From Hydrogenophaga sp. (GTDB lineage: Bacteria > Pseudomonadota > Gammaproteobacteria > Burkholderiales > Burkholderiaceae_C): 9,299 bases of DNA. The notes beneath the pieces were generated by a model. The model saw only the letters and a program-made list of their open reading frames with translations. It ran no database searches and was not told where the DNA came from. Location of the stretch: positions 1 to 9,299 of the forward strand of contig JAUXXN010000357.1 in assembly GCA_030684755.1 (NCBI GenBank), in the 5' to 3' direction. The first letter of the stretch is position 1. Every line of letters starts with the position of its first letter. Of the stretch, positions 1 to 6,004 are shown piece after piece. A program made the position numbers and the translations under genes.

Positions 1-483
1 ATTGCCGGCGGGCCTGAAAAATGCGCCTACGCCGTGAACGAACTCGGCTTTGACGCCTGCATCGACTACAAGCTGCACCCAGACATGTATTCGCTGGCCA
101 AGGCGCTCAAGCAGGCCTGCCCGAACGGCGTTGACGGCTATTTTGAAAACGTGGGAGGCATGGTGCTCGATGCCGTGCTGCTGCGCATGAACGCTTTTGG
201 CCGCATTGCGGTCTGCGGCATGATCGCCGGCTACGACGGTGCACCGCTGCCCCTGGCCAACCCGGCGCTGATCTTGGTGAACCGCTTGAAGATCGAAGGC
301 TTCATCGTCAGCGAACACATGGAAGTGTGGCCGGAAGCGCTGACTGAGCTGGGCACGCTGGTGGCTACCGGCAAGCTGCGTCCGCGTGAAACCGTGGCGC
401 AAGGCCTGGCCGCAGCGCCAGAGGCCTTCATGGGCCTGCTCAAAGGCCGAAACTTTGGCAAACAGCTGGTGAAGCTGATTTGA
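1..483 (+). CDS. Zinc-free MDR-family NADP-dependent oxidoreductase, 3' part only
   Basis: The frame is open from base 1, so this is the last 160 codons of a longer gene; the GTG at 34 is an internal Val codon. What remains is the second half of the Rossmann nucleotide-binding domain plus the C-terminal return to the catalytic domain. The segment FENVGG (near residues 48-53 of the visible part), followed by a hydrophobic strand ending in AVCGMIAGY and later by NRLKIEGFIV, is characteristic of the prostaglandin reductase / CurA / YncB branch of medium-chain dehydrogenases. These use NADPH to reduce the C=C bond of alpha,beta-unsaturated ketones or aldehydes in the cytoplasm, without zinc. The C-terminus LLKGRNFGKQLVKLI is the usual end of this family, so the 3' end is intact. 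The cofactor-binding glycine motif lies outside the window. The gene converges on the transporter operon, separated by a terminator hairpin. Substrate cannot be assigned. Confidence 0.9.
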   Translation: MAGGPEKCAYAVNELGFDACIDYKLHPDMYSLAKALKQACPNGVDGYFENVGGMVLDAVLLRMNAFGRIAVCGMIAGYDGAPLPLANPALILVNRLKIEGFIVSEHMEVWPEALTELGTLVATGKLRPRETVAQGLAAAPEAFMGLLKGRNFGKQLVKLI

Positions 484-495
484 GTGTTTGGGCGG

Positions 496-524
496 GCAGA
501 ACAACGGGCACTTGTTCTGCTTTT
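496..524 (+). terminator. Intrinsic terminator after the MDR oxidoreductase
   Basis: A perfect 9-bp inverted repeat, GCAGAACAA (496-504) and TTGTTCTGC (512-520), encloses a 7-nt loop and is followed directly by TTTT (521-524). It starts 13 bases after the TGA of the plus-strand oxidoreductase. On the minus strand the same hairpin lies just past the permease stop codon (523-525), but no T-run follows it in that direction, so it is a good terminator for the plus strand and at most a weak one for the transporter operon. Confidence 0.8.
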
Positions 525-2370
525 AAACGCCCAGCACCACACCCGGCAGCCAAGTCGACAAAAACGGCAGCAGCGACAGCGTGAGCACGCCCAAGAAAAT
601 GGCCAGTGCCGCAGGCAACACCGCCACGGCCACCTCGCGCAGCGATTTGCGGAACATGGCCGATGAAAAATACAGGTTCATGCCCGACGGCGGCGTCAAA
701 TAAGCCAGCTCCAAGTTGGCCAAAAAGATGATGCCGAAATGCACCGGGTGGATGCCGTAGGCCAGCGCAATGGGCAGCAGCAGCGGCACCAGCACCACAA
801 TGGCGGCGTAAATTTCCATCAGTGCCCCAGCCAGCAGCAAGAACAGGTTGAGCGCAATCAAAAATGCCCATTTATTCGGCAACACCGACTGCACCCATTC
901 AATGGCCAGGTCGGGAATGCCCGCGTCCACCAAATAATTGGTCAGCCCCAGCGCCATGCCCAATATCAGCATGATGCCGCCGATGACTTGCGCGCATTCG
1001 GTGAACAGGCGCAAGATGCCGCGCACGTCCAGTTCGCGGTGCAACAGGCATTGGGTGAACAGCGCGTAGGCGGCGGTCAAGGCGGCGCTTTCGGTGGGGG
1101 TGGCAAATCCGCCCACCAGCGAGCCCACGGCCACCACCGGCGCCAAAATCTCCCACTTGGCGACCCAGGCCGCTTGGCGGGTGGCTGCGAAGTCGGGGCG
1201 CGCTGCGGCCAAGGCTTCGGGTTTTGTGGTTTGGCCGTCGCGGCGCAAATAGCCGCCCACCACCAGCAGAAAAAACACCATCACCAGCGCGGGCAACACA
1301 CCGGCCAAAAACATGGTGTTGATGGGCACGCGGGCGATGATGGCGTACATGATGAGCGGCACCGACGGCGCCAGCAGCACGCCCAGCGCGCTGGCGCTGG
1401 TGACCAAACCAATGCCGCGCCGCTCGGGAAACCCGGCCTTCATCAACAGCGGCAGCAGCAGGCCACCCAGCGCCAAAATGGTGACGCCACTGCCGCCGGT
1501 GAGCGCGGTGAAGCACGAACACAGCACCGCCGCAGCCACCGCAGTGCCTTTCACGCCGCCGCCAAACAGCGCGGTGAACAGCACGCCCAGCCGGGCCGCT
1601 GCACCGGTGCGGGCAAACACCAAACCGGCCAGGGTGAACAGCGGCAGAGCGGGCAACGACGGGTTGACCGTGATTTGGTAATGGCTCAGCGGCACGGCGG
1701 CCAGCGGTTGGCCTTCGCTCCAAAACAGCGCCAGCGCCAGCCCGCCCAGCACAGTAAACACCGGCGCGCCACACAGCAGCAACAGCACCAAACCCAAGGC
1801 AAAAGGCCACAACGCCAGCGTTTGGCCGTCAAACTGCCCGGCAAACAGCCAACCCAGCAGTGGCAGCAGCAGCGTTGCCACACGCAGCGGAAGTTGAAAG
1901 CGCCCTTCAAGCCACTCCAGCCGCCAAGCAAAGCGCAGCCCCAGCCACACAAACCCCAAGGGCATGGCGGCAACAAACCACACGCCCGGCATGCCGTAGG
2001 CAATGGGGCGGGGCGCTTGCATTTCGGCCAGCAAAAAACTGGCGCTGGCCTGCGCCAACATACCGCACAGCACCGCCGAACCGGTGCGCGCCCACAGGGC
2101 CGCCCAGCGGCGCAAGCGCGGGTCGGCAGAACCCGCAAAGCCAGCGCCCAGCGACGTGAGGTGCCCACCGCGTTCGGCCACCAATGCGCCAAACATGGCC
2201 AGCACCAGCCCGGCGTGCTGCACAAACACGGGCGCATTGGCAATGCCCATGCCCAGCAGCGGGCGCAGCAGCATTTCAATCAGTGGCAGCGTCAGCATCA
2301 ACGCCAGCGCTGCCCCGGGCAACACGGCGTCCAAAGGCCACAGCGCCACGCGGCGCAACACGGTGCCCAT
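523..2370 (-). CDS. TRAP transporter fused permease (DctQ-DctM type)
   Basis: This 615-residue integral membrane protein carries both TRAP permease subunits in one chain and would use an ion gradient (commonly Na+) to import the ligand delivered by the neighbouring binding protein. Residues about 1-180 form a DctQ-like small domain with roughly four hydrophobic segments (about 14-36, 47-64, 97-117, 127-147). Residues about 185-615 form the DctM domain with around twelve hydrophobic stretches. DctM hallmarks visible are PLFTLAG (243-249), TGGSG (291-295), LAPSVPLIMY (333-342), GFATPTESAAL (421-431) and LAYLTPPSGMNLY (555-567), the two elevator-core motifs being intact. The ATG lies 3 bases after the TGA of the binding-protein gene, so translation is probably coupled; no clear Shine-Dalgarno is seen. 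Fused QM permeases occur in many TRAP systems, including the Treponema TPAT system. It is the last gene of the operon. Confidence 0.93.
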   Translation of the reverse strand: MGTVLRRVALWPLDAVLPGAALALMLTLPLIEMLLRPLLGMGIANAPVFVQHAGLVLAMFGALVAERGGHLTSLGAGFAGSADPRLRRWAALWARTGSAVLCGMLAQASASFLLAEMQAPRPIAYGMPGVWFVAAMPLGFVWLGLRFAWRLEWLEGRFQLPLRVATLLLPLLGWLFAGQFDGQTLALWPFALGLVLLLLCGAPVFTVLGGLALALFWSEGQPLAAVPLSHYQITVNPSLPALPLFTLAGLVFARTGAAARLGVLFTALFGGGVKGTAVAAAVLCSCFTALTGGSGVTILALGGLLLPLLMKAGFPERRGIGLVTSASALGVLLAPSVPLIMYAIIARVPINTMFLAGVLPALVMVFFLLVVGGYLRRDGQTTKPEALAAARPDFAATRQAAWVAKWEILAPVVAVGSLVGGFATPTESAALTAAYALFTQCLLHRELDVRGILRLFTECAQVIGGIMLILGMALGLTNYLVDAGIPDLAIEWVQSVLPNKWAFLIALNLFLLLAGALMEIYAAIVVLVPLLLPIALAYGIHPVHFGIIFLANLELAYLTPPSGMNLYFSSAMFRKSLREVAVAVLPAALAIFLGVLTLSLLPFLSTWLPGVVLGV

Positions 2371-2373
2371 GGC

Positions 2374-3381
2374 TCAGCGCTTGCCAGCGCGGTAGTCTTT
2401 CAGGTGCCCCACCACCTCGTCAAAGGTGGCGGCTGGCACCATGCGCCCGCGTATTTGCGGGTGCAGGCGCTCGGCCAGCGCGGTCCAGGCCTGCATTTGT
2501 TCGGCGTTCAGGGTGTGCACCGTGAGACCGCGTTTTTGCATAGCGGCCACGGCTTCGTCCACCTCTCTGCGCGCTTGCGCCCGAATTTCAACGCCCGCTT
2601 TGGCGCTTGCAGCGCGCATGGCTTGCTGGGTGGCGGGTGTCATGGCGTCCCACGACTTTTTGGTAACGACGAAGGCGCCCACAATCGGCGCCCAGTTCAG
2701 GTCGAGCATGTGCCCGGCGGTGTTGTAAATCTGGGTGGCCAGCGCAAAGTAAGGCGTGGAGGGCACGGCGTCGATCATGCCGGTCTGTATGGCGGGCAAG
2801 ATGTCGGCGGTTTCCAGCGGCACCGGCGTGTAGCCCAGCCGCTTCATGATTTCTTGCTGCTCTACCTCGCCACCCCAGGCAAAAAACTTCATCGACTTGT
2901 AATCGTCGGGGTGGCGCGCAGGTTTTTTCGAGAAAAACCGCACCCAGCCCGCATCGCCCCAGGCCAGCACCACAAAGCCCTGCGCCAAAAACTTCTGCTC
3001 CATCGCTGGGCGAATTTTTTCGCGCACATAGTCCACCTCTTCCCAGCTGCGAAACATCAGCGGCATGGCCTGCAACGCGGCAATGGACGGCTCGATTTCG
3101 CGCAGGCCCACCACCGACATCAGCGCGCCCTGCATCTGCCCAATGCGCATGCGCCGCACCATGTCGGCCTCGCCGCCTTGGCTGCCATCGGGAAACACCA
3201 GGTATTTGCCGCCGCCTTGCGCCTTGCGCCAGGCTTCGCCCACCAGCATCAACTCGCGGTGGTACAGCGAATTTTTGGGCACCAAAGTGCCAATGCGCAG
3301 CTGTTGTTCTTGGGCCGATGCCACCGGAGCGGTCATCAGCAGCGAAGCGCCCATCAGCAGCGCAGCAAGCAGTTTCTTCAT
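2374..3381 (-). CDS. TRAP transporter periplasmic substrate-binding protein (DctP/TatP-like)
   Basis: A 335-residue extracytoplasmic solute receptor. It begins with a Sec signal: KK at 2-3, a hydrophobic core, and an ASA cleavage site at 21-23. Mature protein features of the DctP family follow: LRIGTLVPKNSLYH (28-41), the region around GGEADMVRRMRIGQMQGAL (69-87), and LETADILPAIQTGMIDAVPSTP (189-210), the hinge and helix region. In dicarboxylate- or sialate-binding relatives the short strand after the GLK-type turn contains an invariant Arg that clamps the ligand carboxylate; the matching segment here is YKSMKFFAW (161-169), with Phe167 at that position. Loss of this Arg is, to my knowledge, also a feature of the Treponema TatP receptor and suggests a non-carboxylate, perhaps hydrophobic, ligand. 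The gene lies 12 bp after the TatT-like gene and 3 bp before the permease. The leader is AT-rich with no obvious Shine-Dalgarno. Ligand unknown. Confidence 0.93.
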   Translation of the reverse strand: MKKLLAALLMGASLLMTAPVASAQEQQLRIGTLVPKNSLYHRELMLVGEAWRKAQGGGKYLVFPDGSQGGEADMVRRMRIGQMQGALMSVVGLREIEPSIAALQAMPLMFRSWEEVDYVREKIRPAMEQKFLAQGFVVLAWGDAGWVRFFSKKPARHPDDYKSMKFFAWGGEVEQQEIMKRLGYTPVPLETADILPAIQTGMIDAVPSTPYFALATQIYNTAGHMLDLNWAPIVGAFVVTKKSWDAMTPATQQAMRAASAKAGVEIRAQARREVDEAVAAMQKRGLTVHTLNAEQMQAWTALAERLHPQIRGRMVPAATFDEVVGHLKDYRAGKR

Positions 3382-3393
3382 ACGTTGTTTAAA

Positions 3394-4275
3394 TTAAAAA
3401 AGATCGGGAGATTGCTCAAGCAGCCACGCAGCGCGCCGCCGCATGATCTGGTTTTGCAGCGTCATCGGGCTGCCGGTGGCGTCTTTCACGGCCAGGGCTT
3501 GTTGCAGCAGTTGTTCAAAAGCAGCGCGGTCGCCAGCGGGCAGGGCCACGCCCTCGGCTTTGGCCACAAACGCCGCCACACTGCGCCCTTGGGCCAGCTG
3601 CAAGGCTTCGTCAAACCAGCGCGCCGCCTGCGCTTTGTCGCCACCGGGGCGCGAAGCTTCAAGGGTGGCTCGCAAAATGGTCAGGGCACCATTGCCCCAG
3701 CCGGGCGCGGAGGCGTCGGCCAGTGCGGCCAAGCGCACCACCAGCGGCAGGTCGGCCACCACATCGGGGTTGTCTTTGGACTGGGCAATCCAACTGCCCC
3801 AGGCGGCTGCCGCCCAATAGGCCAGCCCAACATCGTCCGGGGCCAGCCGCAGCGGCGCCTGTGGGTTGGCCAGCGCTTGCATGAAACCGGGCTGGCGCAG
3901 CTCCAGCGCCGTGATGGCGTGGTTTCTGGCCCGCAGGTACAAAGCAGCGGCGCGCTGGCGCAGGCGGTGCGCGCCAGCGCTGTCTTGCGCCTCCAGCCGG
4001 TCGGCCTCCAGCGCCACAAAGGCGTAGGTGTATTCGGTCATGCGGGCGGCCAAACCCTCGGCCAGCAGCGCATGCGACGGGGTTTCGGCCAACACCGCTT
4101 CAGACAATTTGAAATAAAACGGCGCCGCATCACGGGCCAGTTCGGGGTCGTTTTCAGCCCCTTGGCTCTGGCCCGCCAACTCGCTGGCCAGGCTGTTGAT
4201 GACCAAATGGCGTGGCGAACAGCCGGACAAAACCACCGCCAACACAACCATTCCCGCCCAAGAAAGAAACACCAT
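3394..4275 (-). CDS. TatT-like helical-repeat lipoprotein of a TRAP (TPAT) transporter
   Basis: First gene of the transporter operon. With the ATG at 4275 the product has 293 residues: a hydrophobic signal ending in lipobox LSGC with Cys at position 19, then an all-helical protein. Segments resembling the TRAP-transporter TatT family are PFYFKLSEAVL, the helix around TEYTYAFVALEADRLEAQ, LYLRARNHAITALE, and YWAAAAWGSWIAQSKDNPDVVADLP. In Treponema pallidum the homologous lipoprotein is built of TPR-like repeats, forms a trimer and binds the partner receptor; the order tatT-tatP-tatQM is the same here. The frame stays open to an ATG at 4356 (320 residues), and TTG/GTG codons lie at 4344 and 4341, but that start buries the lipobox at residue 46 and would place a putative promoter inside the gene. 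The short start has no basic residue before the hydrophobic core and neither start has a strong Shine-Dalgarno, so the start is uncertain; the family call is firm. The tat names must not be confused with twin-arginine translocation. Confidence 0.85.
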   Translation of the reverse strand: MVFLSWAGMVVLAVVLSGCSPRHLVINSLASELAGQSQGAENDPELARDAAPFYFKLSEAVLAETPSHALLAEGLAARMTEYTYAFVALEADRLEAQDSAGAHRLRQRAAALYLRARNHAITALELRQPGFMQALANPQAPLRLAPDDVGLAYWAAAAWGSWIAQSKDNPDVVADLPLVVRLAALADASAPGWGNGALTILRATLEASRPGGDKAQAARWFDEALQLAQGRSVAAFVAKAEGVALPAGDRAAFEQLLQQALAVKDATGSPMTLQNQIMRRRAAWLLEQSPDLF

Positions 4276-4398
4276 GCTGCTGCCCGTACGTGTTGCTGAA
4301 GTTGGCGACTTTATGAACTGCCTGTGACGCGCCCGTGACACCAAACCACGGCGCATGCCCCGACGGGTTGGGTTTTTAGTTCACGCCGCAGCACTGCC
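4276..4398. other. Divergent intergenic region between TRAP operon and truncated phoD
   Basis: This stretch separates the minus-strand lipoprotein start (4275) from the plus-strand phoD ATG (4399). If the longer lipoprotein start at 4356 is used, only 42 bp remain. On the plus strand the phoD frame is open back to a TGA at 4336-4338 but offers no ATG, GTG or TTG between there and 4399, and the translated extension does not look like the usual start of a PhoD protein. No convincing sigma-70 promoter or Shine-Dalgarno serves phoD. The possible Pho-box-like repeat lies here. Confidence 0.6.
4308..4340 (-). promoter_or_regulatory. Possible PhoB-type promoter for the TRAP operon
   Basis: Read on the minus strand, GTGTCAC-GGGC-GCGTCAC (4323-4340) is a direct repeat of two 7-mers separated by 4 bases, the 7-4-7 layout of a Pho box (consensus CTGTCAT repeated). 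The first half keeps the TGTCA core and the second keeps GTCA. About 10 bases further on is TAAAGT (4308-4313; or CATAAA, 4310-4315), a weak -10 element, 33 bp before the ATG at 4275. The spacing fits PhoB-activated promoters, where the box replaces the -35. The match is imperfect and such partial repeats arise by chance in GC-rich DNA. Confidence 0.25.
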
Positions 4399-5883
4399 AT
4401 GCAACTGACACGTTTCAGCACCTCGGTGAGCCAAGGCACGGAGAGCGCCAGCGCCGACACGGGCTACACCGCCAAGGTAGACGCCACCGGCCTGAGCGCT
4501 GGCACGGTGTATTTCTACCGATTTGTCTTTGGCAGCACACGCTCACCCGTGGGTGTTACACGCACCTTGCCCGCCACCGCCAGCAGCCTGAAACTGGCTG
4601 TCATGAGCTGCTCCAACTACCCAGCGGGTTACTTCAACGTGTATGGCGAAGTGGCCAGCAGCGACGTTGAATGCGTCGTCCACCTGGGCGACTACATCTA
4701 CGAATACGCCGCCAATGGTTACGCATCGGGCACCGCCGCTTCCATGGGCCGCCTGTCACAGCCCGCCAACGAATTGCTGAGCCTGAGCGACTACCGCGCC
4801 CGCCACGCCCAGTACAAAAGCGACCCAGACAGCAAAAACCTGCACGGCAAACTGCCCTTCATCTGCATTTGGGACGACCACGAAATCGCCAACGACGCTT
4901 ACATGGATGGCGCCGAAAACCACAGCCCGGCCACCGAAGGCACCTGGGCCGCCCGCAAAGCCGCCGCCCTGCAGGCCTACCACGAGTGGATGCCCATTCG
5001 CACCGGCAGCGACAAGGCCAAGATCTACCGCAGCTTCAACTTTGGTGGCCTGGCCAGCCTGCACATGCTGGACACCCGCCTGATCGGCCGCGATGTGCAA
5101 ATTGACATTGCGGCACTCGCCGGTTTGCAAGGCACAGATGCCAGAAACACCGCTGTGGCCGCGTTCAGCTCGCCCACCCGCCAACTGCTGGGCGCAGAAC
5201 AATTGCAGTGGCTGCAAGGCCAAATGGCCGCCAGCACCGCCACTTGGCAGGTGCTGGGCCAGCAGGTGCTGATGGGGCGCATGGAATTCCCGGTCTCGGT
5301 GCTGGCTGCACTCAACACCACGGACACCTCCACCGAAGCCCAGGCCGCAGGCCAGAAGGCCGTGACCGACTACCTGACCGCCAAGGGCACCCCGGCCAAC
5401 TTGCGCACCCCCACCCAAGTCGCTCTGATGGACACGGCGCAAAACCCCAAGCTAGGCTACAACCTTGATGCATGGGACGGCTACATCGTGGCCCGCGAAA
5501 CCTTGCTGGGCACCGCCGCCACGCTGAAAAAACGCTTGGTGGTGTTGGCCGGCGACACCCACAACGCCTGGCACAGCGACCTGACCCTGATGGGCCTGGC
5601 CAACCCCGCGCTGGCTGGCGTGAAAGTGGGCGAAGAATTCGCCACCAGCTCTGTCAGCTCGCCGGGCCTGGAGGAATACCTCGTCACCCTGACGCCACCC
5701 CAGATCAAAGGCATTTTTGAAGGCGTGGTGGACGACTTGAACTGGATGGATGCCTCGCGCCGGGGCTTCCTGAAAATGACCTTCACCCCCACCGAAGCCA
5801 AAGGCGAATGGTTCTTTGTGGACACCATCACCAGCCGCACTTACACCACCAGCCTGGGCCACACGGCGCGTATGGCGGCCTGA
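4399..5883 (+). CDS. phoD: PhoD-family alkaline phosphatase/phosphodiesterase, 5'-truncated
   Basis: A 494-residue protein of the PhoD metallophosphoesterase family, whose members hydrolyse phosphomono- and diesters outside the cytoplasm using iron and calcium. Residues 1-58 match only the last strands of the PhoD N-terminal Ig-like domain (GYTAKVDATGL, VYFYRF, TRTLP). The catalytic domain from about 64 is complete: SCSNYPAGYFN (70-80), HLGDYIYEY (95-103, metal-binding Asp98), WDDHEIANDAY (158-168), LDTR (224-227), GQQVLMG (287-293), and GDTHNAW (385-391, with Asp386 and His388). The C-terminus looks complete. Full-length relatives carry a twin-arginine signal and a first part of the N-terminal domain, about 80-100 residues more. 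None of this is encoded upstream on this strand, where the transporter operon begins. Without a signal the product would stay cytoplasmic, so this is probably a decaying or non-functional gene, although the frame has no internal stop. No ribosome-binding site stands out before the ATG. Confidence 0.85.
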   Translation: MQLTRFSTSVSQGTESASADTGYTAKVDATGLSAGTVYFYRFVFGSTRSPVGVTRTLPATASSLKLAVMSCSNYPAGYFNVYGEVASSDVECVVHLGDYIYEYAANGYASGTAASMGRLSQPANELLSLSDYRARHAQYKSDPDSKNLHGKLPFICIWDDHEIANDAYMDGAENHSPATEGTWAARKAAALQAYHEWMPIRTGSDKAKIYRSFNFGGLASLHMLDTRLIGRDVQIDIAALAGLQGTDARNTAVAAFSSPTRQLLGAEQLQWLQGQMAASTATWQVLGQQVLMGRMEFPVSVLAALNTTDTSTEAQAAGQKAVTDYLTAKGTPANLRTPTQVALMDTAQNPKLGYNLDAWDGYIVARETLLGTAATLKKRLVVLAGDTHNAWHSDLTLMGLANPALAGVKVGEEFATSSVSSPGLEEYLVTLTPPQIKGIFEGVVDDLNWMDASRRGFLKMTFTPTEAKGEWFFVDTITSRTYTTSLGHTARMAA

Positions 5884-5924
5884 CTAGCCGCCGCTCTGTG
5901 GGTGCGCAGAATCACCCCAGCTGA

Positions 5925-5941
5925 GGTTTGGCCGTCAAACC
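5925..5941. other. Small inverted repeat downstream of phoD
   Basis: GGTTTG (5925-5930) and CAAACC (5936-5941) form a 6-bp stem with a 5-nt loop, about 40 bases after the phoD stop codon. No T-run follows, so this is not a standard intrinsic terminator. It is the only notable structure in the 121-bp gap 5884-6004, in which I found no convincing sigma-70 promoter for the next gene. Confidence 0.3.
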
Positions 5942-5991
5942 GGCGACGCGGGTTCCTTGGGTTTTGCTCTAAGGTGTTGTCTTTCTCATTG

Positions 5992-5996
5992 GGGAG
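5992..5996 (+). promoter_or_regulatory. Ribosome binding site for the acyl-CoA dehydrogenase
   Basis: GGGAG (within GGGGAG, 5991-5996) lies 8 bases before the ATG at 6005. It fixes the start there rather than at an in-frame TTG at 5957, which has no such site and would add 16 residues not seen in the family. Confidence 0.75.
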
Positions 5997-6004
5997 ACAC
6001 ACCC

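Noticed and set aside
496..525. The terminator hairpin as a strong bidirectional terminator for both converging units
   Set aside because: On the minus strand the stem is followed by CCGCCC rather than a T-run; only the plus-strand direction is well supported.
739..4299. A 1186-codon open frame on the plus strand across the whole transporter operon
   Set aside because: It lies antisense to three well-supported genes and crosses their junctions. Its translation is dominated by His, Gln, Arg and Gly with no domain pattern, as expected for the antisense shadow of high-GC coding sequence.
4276..4356. N-terminal extension of the TatT-like lipoprotein to the ATG at 4356
   Set aside because: It is open and possible, but it adds 27 residues before an ordinary-length lipoprotein signal, has no strong ribosome site and overlaps the possible promoter. 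I kept it as an alternative only.
5957..6004. TTG start 48 bases upstream for the acyl-CoA dehydrogenase
   Set aside because: The ATG at 6005 has a GGGAG site at good spacing and the N-terminus then matches the family.
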